Shown here piece by piece: positions 7,760-16,686 of a stretch of DNA of 64,000 bases. The notes beneath the pieces are model-generated. The model was not told where the DNA came from, did no database searches, and worked only from the letters and a program-made list of their open reading frames with translations. The stretch comes from JAHFUS01 sp035689115 (lineage in GTDB: Bacteria; Actinomycetota; Acidimicrobiia; Acidimicrobiales; GCA-2861595). A program made the translations under genes and the position numbers. The DNA lies in contig DASSMA010000035.1 of NCBI GenBank assembly GCA_035689115.1, forward strand, positions 1 to 64,000, given 5' to 3'. Within the stretch, counting starts at the first letter, position 1, and every line of letters starts with the position of its first letter.

Positions 7760-8596
7760 TCACAACGTCTTGGCGAGGAAGGCCAGCTGGGCCGGCACCC
7801 GGCTGCGCCAGAACGCGCTGTCGTGGAACCCCGTCCCGAAGGCCGCCTCGGCGCCCGGGAGGGCGGCTGCCAGCCGGTGGGCGGCCGAGGCGAAGGGATC
7901 CTCGTCGCCGCAGTCGATGCGGACCGGGAGGCGGCGGAGGACGTCGGTGGAACGGAAGACGTCGTTGGCGGCGAAGTCGGCGGCGGAGTCGAAAGCGCCG
8001 GGAGCCGTCTGGCCGAACGCACTCCACAGCGCCGGGCTGGCGGCGGCGGCGGCGGCGACCCGGTCCGGGTGGGCGGCGGCAGCCGCCAGGGCGCCGAAGC
8101 CGCCCATCGACCACCCGAGCAGCGCGAGCGGGAGCCGGCCGTGGCGCGCGTCCAGTTCGGGCAGCAGCTCCTCGAAGACCATGGCGCGGGCGTCGGTGCC
8201 GTCGACCCGGCGGTGCCAGTAGCTGTCCCGGCCTCCGTCGACGCCCACCACGACCCACGGCAACGCGCCGGCGGCCACGAAACGGTGCACGCCGATGGCG
8301 TCGAAGGCGGTGCGGTGGGTGCCGTTCCGCCCGTGCAGGCACAGCACGAGCGCCTCCGGGGTGGCGTCCGGGACGGCCGCCGCCCACGCCACCGGCCCGC
8401 CCATGTGGCGCGACGCCAACATCTCCTCGTCGACGGCCACGGTGGCGTGGGGCGCCGGGTGGTCTGGACTGTGCAGGATGCCGGCGCTGTGCAGCCAGCG
8501 CCGGCCGCGCTCCCGCTCCCCCACCACCAGGGCGCCGGCGCCGGCCGTGGCGACGGTGCCGGCGGTCAACAGGGAGCGGCGGGAGAGTGTGCGCAT
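7760..8596 (-). CDS. Secreted esterase/alpha-beta hydrolase (esterase D type)
   Basis: A 278-residue alpha/beta hydrolase of the PF00756 type. The start at 8596 is preferred because it opens a twin-arginine-like signal (MRTLSRRSLLTAG plus a hydrophobic stretch); an in-frame start at 8632 would add 12 residues before it. The nucleophile elbow is GWSMGGFG, the acid is likely the Asp in DCGDEDPF and the histidine lies in GFHDSAFW. It probably acts on esters outside the membrane. The gene is divergent from the small membrane protein gene at 8631 and ends at the repeated palindrome. Confidence 0.75.
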   Translation of the reverse strand: MRTLSRRSLLTAGTVATAGAGALVVGERERGRRWLHSAGILHSPDHPAPHATVAVDEEMLASRHMGGPVAWAAAVPDATPEALVLCLHGRNGTHRTAFDAIGVHRFVAAGALPWVVVGVDGGRDSYWHRRVDGTDARAMVFEELLPELDARHGRLPLALLGWSMGGFGALAAAAAHPDRVAAAAAASPALWSAFGQTAPGAFDSAADFAANDVFRSTDVLRRLPVRIDCGDEDPFASAAHRLAAALPGAEAAFGTGFHDSAFWRSRVPAQLAFLAKTL

Positions 8597-8630
8597 CCCG
8601 ACAGCTTGCCCCGGCCGTACGATCGCCGCC

Positions 8631-8852
8631 ATGACCGCCGCCCGGCGAGCGGGACGGCTGCTGCTCGCCGTCCTGGCCGCCTACCTCGTGGTGCGGGCGG
8701 TGGTCGAGGTCGTGACCGTCCACCCGGGCCACCCGGCCAGCTACCGGGACGACTGGGGCGGGCCGACCTACCCGGGCGTACTGGCCGTCCACGTGCTGCC
8801 CGGCGTCCTGGCCGCCGTGCTGGCCTGGCGCTGGATCGCCCGCCGGCGCTGA
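8631..8852 (+). CDS. Small membrane protein (73 aa)
   Basis: A 73-residue ORF beginning MTAARRAGRLLL. One hydrophobic helix spans about residues 8-28 and a second about 47-65 (VLAVHVLPGVLAAVLAWRW), ending in Arg-rich IARRR. A two-helix membrane protein is predicted. No family is recognised. It sits between the divergent esterase gene and the convergent TetR gene, and its stop shares the palindrome TGACGTCA with the TetR stop on the other strand. Confidence 0.5.
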   Translation: MTAARRAGRLLLAVLAAYLVVRAVVEVVTVHPGHPASYRDDWGGPTYPGVLAVHVLPGVLAAVLAWRWIARRR

Positions 8853-8854
8853 CG

Positions 8855-9469
8855 TCAGGCGGGGCCGAGTGACCGAAGCACGCCGATGGCGGTCACGAGC
8901 GTGGCGGAGAGCCGGTCGATGTCGACCGGCCGGCCGTTCTGGAGGAGGATCTCGATGCCGAGGAAGGCGGCCGCCGCCAACTCGGCCACCAGCGCCACCG
9001 GGACGATGGCGGCCACCGGGGAGCCCCCCACCACGGCCTGCATCTCGGCGGTGGCGTAGGCGATGGCGTCGTCGATGGCGGTGCGGACCTCGGCGGCCAG
9101 GGCGGGCGACGTGCGGGCGCCCACGAACAGCTCCATGACCGCCCGGCCGTCGACGCCATCGGCCTCGGCCCGCATCACCGGCCCGAGGCGGGAGGGCCAT
9201 TCGGTATGGGCCTGGTCGCCGCCGAGCCCCTCGCGGATGCGGGCGATGCCGCGCTCGGCCAGGTCGCGGGCGGTGGCGGCGAAGAGCCCGTCCATCGAGC
9301 CGAAGTAGTAGAAGATCGAGCCGTTCACGGTCTCGGCCTCGGCGGCGATCGACCGGGCGCTGGCGTGGGCGAACCCGTCGGCGGCCAGCACCCGGATGGT
9401 GGCGTCGATGAGTCGCCGGCGCAGCTCCTCGCCGCTGCCCGCCTGCTTCCGGGGACCGGCCTTGGCCAT
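8855..9469 (-). CDS. TetR-family transcriptional regulator
   Basis: A 204-residue regulator starting at MAKAGPRKQ. The N-terminal helix-turn-helix is typical of TetR: LIDATIRVLAADGFAHASAR, then VNGSIFYYFGSMDGLFAA. The rest is an all-helical ligand/dimerisation domain. An in-frame upstream start would place 20 residues in the operator region, so the shorter form is used. The gene is divergent from the radical-SAM gene, with an operator-like palindrome between them, which suggests it controls that gene and itself. The ligand is unknown. Confidence 0.85.
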   Translation of the reverse strand: MAKAGPRKQAGSGEELRRRLIDATIRVLAADGFAHASARSIAAEAETVNGSIFYYFGSMDGLFAATARDLAERGIARIREGLGGDQAHTEWPSRLGPVMRAEADGVDGRAVMELFVGARTSPALAAEVRTAIDDAIAYATAEMQAVVGGSPVAAIVPVALVAELAAAAFLGIEILLQNGRPVDIDRLSATLVTAIGVLRSLGPA

Positions 9470-9493
9470 GCCACCACCGTACCGGGCGGATGC

Positions 9494-9524
9494 CTTGAGC
9501 ATTTGCCTTGACCGACCGCTCAAG
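9494..9524. promoter_or_regulatory. Probable TetR operator
   Basis: Between the divergent TetR and radical-SAM genes lies CTTGACCGACCGCTCAAG at 9507-9524. It is one base short of a perfect palindrome and close to the TTGACCG-nn-CGGTCAA pattern common for TetR sites. A wider CTTGAGC (9494-9500) and GCTCAAG (9518-9524) pair also forms an inverted repeat. Either could be bound by the adjacent regulator. Confidence 0.55.
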
Positions 9525-9534
9525 ACCATTCATG

Positions 9535-11010
9535 ATGAGCGGCATGCGCGTGAAGATGGTCCTGCCGGCGCTCACCGAGGCCACCAGCCCGCTCTTCCGG
9601 CCGATCAAGTACTCGCTGTTCCCGCCCCTCGGGCTGGCCACCCTGGCCGGGTACCTGCCGGGCGCCGCCGAGGTGTCGATCCAGGACGAGCACGTGGAGC
9701 GGCTCGACCTCGACGACGAGCCCGACCTGGTGGTGATCCAGGCCTACATCACCTCGGCCCGGCGGTCCTACGAGCTGGCCGACCACTACCGCCGCCGGGG
9801 CGCCCACGTGGCCATGGGCGGGCTGCACCCCACGTCGCTGCCCGACGAGGCCGCCGCCCACGCCGACACGGTGTTCCTCGGCCCCGGCGAGGACACCTGG
9901 CCCCGGTTCCTCGAGGACCTGTCCGCCGGGCACCCCGCCGCCCGCTACGAGTCGACGGTGCGCACCCTGGCCGGGCTGCCGCCCATCAGGCGGGACCTCA
10001 TCAAGCGCCACCTGTACCTGGTGCCGAACTCGATCGTGGTCTCCCGGGGCTGCCCCCACTCGTGCGACTTCTGCTACAAGGACGCCTTCTTCGAGGGCGG
10101 CCGGAGCTTCTACACCCAGGCGGTCGACGACGCCCTGGCCGAGATCGACCGCCTGCCCGGCCGACACCTGTACTTCCTCGACGACCACCTCCTCGGCCAC
10201 GCCCGCTTCGCCCGCGAGCTGTTCGCCGGCATGGCCGGCATGGGCCGGCTGTGGCAGGCGGCCGGCACGGTGTCGTCGGTGCTGCGGCCCGGGCTGCTGG
10301 AGGCGGCCGCCGGCTGCGGGCTGCGCAGCCTGTTCGTGGGGTTCGAGACCGTCTCCGCCCGGAACCTCCGGGACCACGGCAAGCGCCAGAACCTCGACCG
10401 CGACTACGGCGCCGCCGTCCGCCGCCTCCACGACCTCGGCGTGATGGTGAACGCCAGCTTCGTGTTCGGGATGGACGACGACGACCCCTCGGTGTTCGAC
10501 CGCACCGTCGAGTGGGCCGTCGAGCAGGGGGTGGAGACGGCGACGTTCCACATCCTCACGCCCTACCCGACGACTGGGCTGTTCCGCCGGATGGAGGCCG
10601 AGGGCCGGCTGCTGCACCGCGACTGGGAGCGCTACGACACCCGGCACGTGGTGTTCCGGCCCGCCCGCATGACCCCCGACCAGCTGGAGGAGGGCTACTG
10701 GCGGGCCTACCGGGACTTCTACACGTGGCGCAACATCGGCCGGGGCGCCGCCGCCCACCCCGACTGGACGGGCCGGGCCCGCCACGTGGCCTACGCCGCC
10801 GGCTGGCGCAAGTTCGAGCGGGTCTGGGACACGGTCATCCGCGCCCGCCGGCTGGCGGCGACCCTGCCCGTGCTGGAGGGCACGCTGTCCGGGCTCGGCC
10901 GGGTGCGCCCCCGGCCGGCGCCGCCGGCGACACTGCCGCCGCCCACCGGCGACGGCGAGTGGCGGCCTGTTGCCCTGACCCCCCGTTCAGTTCCCGAGCC
11001 GGCCGCCTGA
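9535..11010 (+). CDS. B12-binding radical SAM enzyme
   Basis: A protein of about 491 residues with an N-terminal cobalamin-binding-like domain and a radical SAM core. The iron-sulfur motif is GCPHSCDFCYK (CxxxCxxC). The N-terminal FPPLGLATLAGYLPG and GGLHPTSLPDEAAAHADT are typical of B12-binding radical SAM enzymes such as the BchE/methyltransferase group. The later GLRSLFVGFETVSA and VNASFVFGMDDDD match the family. ATG 9535 or 9544 are both possible; no clear ribosome binding site decides. The substrate is unknown; members methylate or rearrange unactivated carbons. Regulation by the divergent TetR protein is likely. Confidence 0.8.
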   Translation: MSGMRVKMVLPALTEATSPLFRPIKYSLFPPLGLATLAGYLPGAAEVSIQDEHVERLDLDDEPDLVVIQAYITSARRSYELADHYRRRGAHVAMGGLHPTSLPDEAAAHADTVFLGPGEDTWPRFLEDLSAGHPAARYESTVRTLAGLPPIRRDLIKRHLYLVPNSIVVSRGCPHSCDFCYKDAFFEGGRSFYTQAVDDALAEIDRLPGRHLYFLDDHLLGHARFARELFAGMAGMGRLWQAAGTVSSVLRPGLLEAAAGCGLRSLFVGFETVSARNLRDHGKRQNLDRDYGAAVRRLHDLGVMVNASFVFGMDDDDPSVFDRTVEWAVEQGVETATFHILTPYPTTGLFRRMEAEGRLLHRDWERYDTRHVVFRPARMTPDQLEEGYWRAYRDFYTWRNIGRGAAAHPDWTGRARHVAYAAGWRKFERVWDTVIRARRLAATLPVLEGTLSGLGRVRPRPAPPATLPPPTGDGEWRPVALTPRSVPEPAA

Positions 11011-11017
11011 TTCCGGT

Positions 11018-11296
11018 TCAGCCCGAGTCCGCCAGGGCCTTCGCCCGCCGGCGGACCCGGAACTTGGCGACCGCCCGCCAGGCGAAGATCGCAAGGGCCA
11101 TCGCCGAGCCGAGGGCCAGTCCGACCTCGACGGCGACGTGCCAGCCGGTCGCCGGGCCGATTCTCCGGACGTGGTCCTGGAGCTGGCCGAACCCGAGGAA
11201 CGTCGCCAGGAGGGCGTCCAACCACCACGGTCCCCACGACGTCACCAACTGCTCGTTCAGCGTGGCGAGCTCTTCCCGCCCCGGGCCGAGCCTCAC
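11018..11296 (-). CDS. Small membrane protein (92 aa)
   Basis: A 92-residue protein whose GTG start overlaps the stop of the upstream gene in GTGA, which decides this start over an ATG 30 bases earlier. A short amphipathic stretch (SWGPWWLDALLATFLGFG) and one clear transmembrane helix (VAVEVGLALGSAMALAIFAW) are followed by a very basic tail. It is probably translated with the membrane-anchored gene before it. No family is recognised. A membrane accessory role is all that can be suggested. Confidence 0.5.
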   Translation of the reverse strand: MRLGPGREELATLNEQLVTSWGPWWLDALLATFLGFGQLQDHVRRIGPATGWHVAVEVGLALGSAMALAIFAWRAVAKFRVRRRAKALADSG

Positions 11297-11862
11297 CGCA
11301 GCAGGAGCGGTCCGCGGCCGCCGCACGGCGACAGGTCGGCCTGGATGTGCTGCACCGTGCGTTCGGTGGCCACGACGCAGGAGTGCACCCGCAGCCCGTC
11401 GGCCCGCCGCCGGAGGCCTGCGCCGTGCTCCAGGCGCAGGCGGCCGAGCCGGTAGGTGCCCGGGCGGTCGAACACGATCGTGGCGATCAGTGTGTCGCCG
11501 TCCCGGACGAGCGCGCCGACGGCCGGCCGGGAGATCGCGCTGATGTCCGGCGGGAGCGCGCCCTGAGAACCGCCTCCACCTGCATACGGGGAGCGCCCGG
11601 GGTGCACGAGGAATGTGACCCGGGCCGCGGGTCCGAGTGCGCCGAGGGACACGCCGCTGACCCGGAGGGCCGTGGCGTGCTTCACATGGACGGTGAAGCC
11701 CATGTTCAAGGGCTCACCTGCGTGCACCGGAGTGATGGTGTCCGCACCCACGAGGTCCACCCTCGGCCCCGTCACCCGCCACACCGCGACCCCCGCGACC
11801 AGCCCGACGGCAACCACCAGCGCCACCCAGACCCCCCGCCGACCGCCCCCCCCGACTGCCAT
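11293..11862 (-). CDS. Membrane-anchored extracytoplasmic protein, intact paralogue
   Basis: A 189-residue protein with an N-terminal anchor (GVWVALVVAVGLVAGVAVWR) and an extracytoplasmic domain predicted to be mostly beta. The start is ATG 11862. It is a clear tandem paralogue of the gene at 11913-12468: both share VWRVTGPRV, RVSGVSL, FDRPGTYR, LRRR and a C-terminal cysteine-bearing stretch ending LSPC or LSSC. Two cysteines near the end could form a disulfide. No database family is recognised. It overlaps the following small membrane gene by GTGA. Confidence 0.6.
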   Translation of the reverse strand: MAVGGGGRRGVWVALVVAVGLVAGVAVWRVTGPRVDLVGADTITPVHAGEPLNMGFTVHVKHATALRVSGVSLGALGPAARVTFLVHPGRSPYAGGGGSQGALPPDISAISRPAVGALVRDGDTLIATIVFDRPGTYRLGRLRLEHGAGLRRRADGLRVHSCVVATERTVQHIQADLSPCGGRGPLLLR

Positions 11863-11912
11863 CCCGTCAGGAAGTGTGCCAGACCCGCGACCCGAGAACG
11901 TCGGGAGCGCGC

Positions 11913-12468
11913 TCAGCGGTCCTCGTGGCACGACGACAGGTCGACCTCGGTGGTCGCGAGTGAGGGGTCGGCGACCACGAAGCACCACCGCACCGCCACC
12001 GTCTCGACCCGCCGCCGGAGCCCGTCGCCGTGCTCGAGGTGGACCGACGTGATCCGGTAGGTGCCCGGGCGGTCGAAGGCGACCGACGCGATCAGGTGGT
12101 CACCGTTTTGCACCGACGTCCCGGCGGCCGGCTGGGAGCCCGCCGCAACGTACGCCGGGAGATCACCCGAGGAGGAGCCCGCTGCCGCCGAAGAGAACCC
12201 GCGGCAACACCCGGAACGTCGCTCGGACCTCCTTGGGCTGGTGGCTGAGGGAGACGCCGGAAACCCGGGCCATGGTGGCGTGCCGCACGGCGACGTCGAG
12301 GCCGATGTTCAGGGTCTCGCCCACGGGCACCGGGGCGTCCAGGCCGCCCATGGCCTGCAGCTCCACCCTCGGCCCCGTCACCCGCCACACCCCGGCCGCC
12401 GCCACCAGCCCGACAGCGACCGCGAGCGCCACCCAGACCCCCCGCCGACCCGCGCCCCCGGTTGCCAT
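11913..12468 (-). pseudogene. Membrane-anchored paralogue with a frameshift
   Basis: A second copy of the preceding gene, broken by one frameshift. The N-terminal part (from ATG 12468: anchor, VWRVTGPRVEL, RVSGVSL) stops at about 12163. The C-terminal part continues in another frame, where QNGDHLIASVAFDRPGTYRI matches RDGDTLIATIVFDRPGTYRL of the intact copy. The switch lies near 12190-12200, around CGGGTTCTCTTC. The 556-base span is not a multiple of three. It is either a decayed duplicate or a one-base sequencing error. Confidence 0.65.
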
Positions 12469-12471
12469 CCG

Positions 12472-13329
12472 TCAGGGAGTGTGCCAGACCCGCTGCTTGC
12501 GGGGGACGCGCACGGCCAGGCCGGCCCGCTTGGCCTCCACCTTGTCGACCCGCGTCGCCTTGGGGCCGAGCGCCTCGTCGACCGGCTGGCGGGAGGCCCA
12601 GGCGTCGAGCGAGCGCATCCAGTCCGGCAGGCCGGGCGGGAGGTCGGCCTCGGGGATGACCCGCAGGTCGGCCGGCGTGAACCGGTCGGCGTAGGGAACC
12701 AGCGGGGTCTCGACGTCGGGCGTCACCGCTTGGCGCAGGACCGGCAGGGCGGCGTTCCAGTTGTCCAGCAGCTTCTTGGTGGCCGCCGCCTTCGAGAGCT
12801 GCCCGGCCGCCGAGGCGCTCTCGGGATACGTGGGGTGCTTGACCGGGACGTAGACGGCGGTGGACGCCGCCCCCTTCGGCGTCTTGCGCCACTGCTGGTA
12901 GGCGCCGTCGGCCAGGCCGCCGAGAGCCAGGATCGCCTCCACCTTGTCGCCGGCCAGCAGGTCGAGCCACCGGTGGCGGTAGGCGGCGATGGCCTCGTCG
13001 GCGTGGTGGCGCTCGCCGCCGCCCTGGCCGTAGACGCTGTAGAGGAACGTGTTGACCATCACGTAGCTGCGCTCGATGCCGGCCTTGGCCAGCAGCCCCT
13101 GGACCCGCTGCCCGGCCTCGCCGACGAGGATGCGCCGGGCGACCGTCTCGTGGGCCGCCGGGTCCTGCCCGAGCACCAGCACCCGGGCGCTCCCGTCGAG
13201 GCGGCCGCGGTGGAAGATGGGCCCCCACTCCACCCGGAAGTCCCTGGGCGGGTACGCCTCCGGGCCGGGGTAGTCGCGCAGCAGGGCGGCGAAACGGCGG
13301 GGATAGCCGATCTCGAACTCGTGGGCCAT
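12472..13329 (-). CDS. Uracil-DNA-glycosylase-superfamily protein
   Basis: A 285-residue protein of the uracil-DNA glycosylase fold. The motif LVLGQDPAAHE matches the active-site GxDP segment, and VKHPTYPES near residue 190 corresponds to the second conserved His-Pro loop. ATG 13329 is chosen over an upstream in-frame start because 14 poor residues would otherwise precede MAHEFEIGYPRRF. The C-terminal 60 residues are basic and may touch DNA. It probably removes damaged bases. Class assignment beyond the superfamily is not safe. Confidence 0.7.
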   Translation of the reverse strand: MAHEFEIGYPRRFAALLRDYPGPEAYPPRDFRVEWGPIFHRGRLDGSARVLVLGQDPAAHETVARRILVGEAGQRVQGLLAKAGIERSYVMVNTFLYSVYGQGGGERHHADEAIAAYRHRWLDLLAGDKVEAILALGGLADGAYQQWRKTPKGAASTAVYVPVKHPTYPESASAAGQLSKAAATKKLLDNWNAALPVLRQAVTPDVETPLVPYADRFTPADLRVIPEADLPPGLPDWMRSLDAWASRQPVDEALGPKATRVDKVEAKRAGLAVRVPRKQRVWHTP

Positions 13330-13415
13330 CCCCGCAGTATGCGCAGGATGCACCGCCGGGCGACAGCGCATTTGTACGCTTCCGCACCAACGGACGAGAG
13401 AGTGGAAGGGGCGGC

Positions 13416-14990
13416 ATGTCGCTCGTGATTGCCGGCCACCTGGTGCCCCTGGCGCCGGGGGCCGAGGACGAGACGTTCGACGGCCGGGTGTGGATCGGCG
13501 ACGACGGGCTCGTGGCGGCCGTCACCCGTTCCGGCCAGGCCGCGCCCTCCGGCTTCGACGGCGCCCCGGTGGTCGACGTGGGCGGCGACCTCGTGCTGCC
13601 CGGCTTCGTCGACCTCCACTCCCACATCGGGTACAACACGCTGCCGCTGTGGACCCAGCCCGGCGAGGCGGCCCCCTACGCCCACCGCGACATCTGGCCC
13701 AACCGCAAGACCTACAAGCCCGACGTGGCCTGGCCGGCGTGGACGTTGAGCAACGCCGCCCCCGAGACGATGTACGCCTACGTCCAGACCCGCGCCCTGG
13801 CCGGCGGCACCACCGCGATCCAGGGATGGCCGGCGGCCAGCCGCCCGCCCACCAACCGGCTGGTGCGCTCCGTCGACGACGACCAGGTCGGCCCCCTGCG
13901 CGACCCCGTGGCCGTGTCGCTGCAGGCCCTGGAGAAGGAGCAGTTGCAGCGCCGGGCCAAGGAGGTCCTCGGCACCGGCCGGTCGTTCGTCTACCACCTG
14001 GCCGAGGGGCAGGTGGGCTCCCTCGCGGCACGGGACTTCGACGCCATGTCGGGGCCGGGGTGGACGTGCCTCAAGCCGGGGTTCGTGGCCATCCACGCCA
14101 ACGCCCTCGACGCCGCCGCCTTCCGCACGTGGGCCCAGAAGGCCGAGGCGCCGGCCGGCTCCACCGCCGGTACGGTGGTCTGGTCGCCCCTCTCCAACCT
14201 GTGGCTGTACGGCTCCACCACCGCCGTGCCCGACGTGCGGGCGGCCGGCATCGGCGTGGCCCTGGGCACCGACTGGGGCCCGTCGGGCACCAAGAACCAG
14301 CTGGGCGAGATCAAGGTGGCCCGCGTCTGGAGCGACCACCAGGGCTGGGGCCTCACCGACGCCGACCTGGTACGCATGATCACCACCACGCCGGGCGACG
14401 CCCTGGCCCGGGCGTGGAAGGTGCCGGTGGGCCGGCTCGTCCCGGGCGGCCTGGGCGACGTGGCCGTCCTGTCGCGAAGGGGCGGCGACGTGTGGCACGA
14501 CGTGGTCGCCGCCCGCGACGCCGACGTGTCGCTGGTCGTGGTCGGCGGCCGGCCCCGCTTCGGCACGGCTGCGCTGCTGAAAGCGGGCGGGGCGGCCAAC
14601 ACCACGGCCGTCCCGGTGGGGACGGCTCGCCGGCGGGTCACGCTGGTGCGGCCCGACGACCCGTCGAAGACCTGGTCGTGGAAGGACGTGCTGGCCCGTC
14701 TCGACTCGGTGCGGGCCGACGCCGCCGTGAACCCGCCCCGCGGCGCGGCCGGGCTGCGGGCCGCCGCGGGCGCGCCCGGTGCCGGCGATCCGCCGGGCAC
14801 GCCGGTGATCGCCGTCCGCCTCGACATGCCGGGCGGGCCGGGCGCCACCGCCGGCCCCCCGCCCAAGGGCCAGACGGTCGACATCCCGCCCATCGAGCCG
14901 CTCAACCACAGCCGGGCCTGGCTGGCCAGCCTGAAGGGCCGCGGCTTCCACGGCGGGGTCCTCGACGGGCTGCGGTCCTTCTATGGCTGA
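13416..14990 (+). CDS. Amidohydrolase family protein
   Basis: A 524-residue metal-dependent hydrolase. The N-terminal beta-sandwich and LPGFVDLHSHIGYN supply the metal HxH. Later metal or catalytic residues are in FVAIHANALD and VALGTDWGPSGTKN, the typical final Asp. Residues about 435-500 form a Pro/Gly-rich insert, unusual for the family. The C-terminus ends HGGVLDGLRSFYG. It overlaps the next gene by 8 bases (ATGGCTGA), so the two proteins are probably made together. The substrate is unknown; relatives hydrolyse cyclic amides or guanine-like rings. Confidence 0.75.
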   Translation: MSLVIAGHLVPLAPGAEDETFDGRVWIGDDGLVAAVTRSGQAAPSGFDGAPVVDVGGDLVLPGFVDLHSHIGYNTLPLWTQPGEAAPYAHRDIWPNRKTYKPDVAWPAWTLSNAAPETMYAYVQTRALAGGTTAIQGWPAASRPPTNRLVRSVDDDQVGPLRDPVAVSLQALEKEQLQRRAKEVLGTGRSFVYHLAEGQVGSLAARDFDAMSGPGWTCLKPGFVAIHANALDAAAFRTWAQKAEAPAGSTAGTVVWSPLSNLWLYGSTTAVPDVRAAGIGVALGTDWGPSGTKNQLGEIKVARVWSDHQGWGLTDADLVRMITTTPGDALARAWKVPVGRLVPGGLGDVAVLSRRGGDVWHDVVAARDADVSLVVVGGRPRFGTAALLKAGGAANTTAVPVGTARRRVTLVRPDDPSKTWSWKDVLARLDSVRADAAVNPPRGAAGLRAAAGAPGAGDPPGTPVIAVRLDMPGGPGATAGPPPKGQTVDIPPIEPLNHSRAWLASLKGRGFHGGVLDGLRSFYG

Positions 14991-16686
14991 ACCCCTGCCG
15001 GCGGTGGTCTCCCGCGCCCAGGTCGGCTCGGCCCTCGCCGGCCGGCAGCGGCCGGCGGCGCCTGCCGACGAGCTGGGCGAGGAGGGGCGGGCGGCGGTCG
15101 TCGACACGCTGATCCGGCTCCTCGAGGGCCTCTACGCCCACCTGCCGCTGAAGCGGGCCATGTACGCCATCGACCCGGTGCAGCGGCTGCGGCTACTGCG
15201 CCAGCGGGTCGCCGTCACCGGCGACGCCGAACTGCACGCCGAGGTGGCGGCCGTGCTCACCTCGCTGCGCGACGCCCACACCCGCTACGTCGGCCCGGCG
15301 TCGCTGGAAGGCCGGGTGGCCGCCCTGCCGTTCCTGGTCGAGGCCTACGGCGAGGCGGGGCACCGCCGCTACGTCGTCTCCAAGATCGCCGCCGCCTGGC
15401 GCCAGCGCCACGACCCCGCCTTCGAGCCGGGCGTGGAGCTGCTCCAGTGGAATGCGGTCCCCGTCGACCGGGCCGTCGACCTGTACGCCGACAGGGAGAC
15501 CGGCGGCCGGCCCGACGCCCGGCGCAGCCGGGCCCTCACCTCGCTCACCGTGCGGCCCCTCCAGTACCTGCCGGCCCCCGACGAGGACTGGGTGCTGCTC
15601 GGCTACCGCGACCGCGACGGCCACAAGCAGGAAGTGCGCGTGGACTGGCGCGTGCTGACGCCGGGCCGGGCGCTCACCGCCCTCGCCGCCGCGCCGGCCG
15701 GCCGGCGGGTGGTGGCCGCCGACCCGGCGGCCGAGCTGGCCCGCCGGGCCCGCAAGCTGCTCTACGCCCCCGAGCAGTGGCACGCCGAGCGGCGCCCGCA
15801 GCGGCCGGCGGCGCCGGCGGCCGGGGGTGGGTGGATCCCAACCGCCCTGCACGACGCCGTCGCCGCGCGCGAGGTCACCACCCGGGCCGGCCGCCTCGGC
15901 TACCTCCGCCTGTGGAGCTTCGACGTGGCCGACGACCAGGCGTTCGTCGAGGAGATCGCCCGGCTCCTGCAGCTCCTGCCCGAGACGGGGCTGGTGGTCG
16001 ACCTGCGCTCCAACCCGGGCGGCCTGGTGTGGGCGGCCGAGCGGATGCTGCAGCTGATGACGCCCAACCGGATCCGGCCCACGCGCTTCTCCTTCGTCGC
16101 CACCGCCCTCACCCGAGCCATGGTGAACCTGCCCCAGAACGAGGACGACCTGGAGCCGTGGCGGGACAGCGTGGGGGAGGCGCTGGCCACCGGCGAGCTG
16201 TACTCCCGCGCCGTGCCCCTCACGCCCGAGGACCGGGCCAACGACACCGGGCAGGTCTACGCCGGCCCGGTCGTCGCCGTGGCCGACGCCAACACCTACT
16301 CGGCCGCCGACCTGTTCGCCGCCGGGTTCGTGGACAACGAGGTGGGGGTGCTGGTCGGCGTCGACGACGCCACCGGCGGGGGCGGCGCCAACGTGTGGGA
16401 CGTGGCCGAGGTGCGCCGCTCGCTGGCCGGCTCAGGCCTGGAGCCGGCCGAGCTGCCCGGCGGCGTGGGCTTCACGATCGCCGCCCGGCGGGCCACCCGC
16501 AGCGCCGACGGCGCCACCATCGAGGACGCCGGCGTCCGGGCCCAGGACCACTACCCGCTCACCCGGCGCGACCTGATGGACGGGAACCACGGGCTGCTCA
16601 ACCACTGCGGCGAGCTGCTGCGCGAGCAGGCCCGCTCCGCGCTCCTCGGTGGGTCAGAGGTGCTCGACGTTGGCGGCCGGCGCTAG
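14983..16686 (+). CDS. S41-family peptidase-like protein
   Basis: A 567-residue protein. Its C-terminal half is like the S41 (tail-specific protease) fold: VVDLRSNPGGLVW, then ADANTYSAADLFAAGFVDN, which would carry the nucleophile Ser in TYSAAD. The usual GxxTxGKG loop with the catalytic Lys reads DDATGGGGAN, so the Lys is absent. The N-terminal 250 residues are specific to this protein and include SLRDAHTRYVG, which is also seen in S41 relatives. No signal peptide is seen. It is translationally coupled to the amidohydrolase. Its end overlaps the convergent dehydrogenase gene by 33 bases. Confidence 0.65.
   Translation: MAEPLPAVVSRAQVGSALAGRQRPAAPADELGEEGRAAVVDTLIRLLEGLYAHLPLKRAMYAIDPVQRLRLLRQRVAVTGDAELHAEVAAVLTSLRDAHTRYVGPASLEGRVAALPFLVEAYGEAGHRRYVVSKIAAAWRQRHDPAFEPGVELLQWNAVPVDRAVDLYADRETGGRPDARRSRALTSLTVRPLQYLPAPDEDWVLLGYRDRDGHKQEVRVDWRVLTPGRALTALAAAPAGRRVVAADPAAELARRARKLLYAPEQWHAERRPQRPAAPAAGGGWIPTALHDAVAAREVTTRAGRLGYLRLWSFDVADDQAFVEEIARLLQLLPETGLVVDLRSNPGGLVWAAERMLQLMTPNRIRPTRFSFVATALTRAMVNLPQNEDDLEPWRDSVGEALATGELYSRAVPLTPEDRANDTGQVYAGPVVAVADANTYSAADLFAAGFVDNEVGVLVGVDDATGGGGANVWDVAEVRRSLAGSGLEPAELPGGVGFTIAARRATRSADGATIEDAGVRAQDHYPLTRRDLMDGNHGLLNHCGELLREQARSALLGGSEVLDVGGRR

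Noticed and set aside
8850..8857. TGACGTCA palindrome as a regulatory site
   Set aside because: It is made by two convergent TGA stops with CG between them and has no promoter context.
9396..11543. Alternative-frame ORF across the radical-SAM gene
   Set aside because: Arg/Pro-rich shadow translation; the frame with the CxxxCxxC motif is the coding one.
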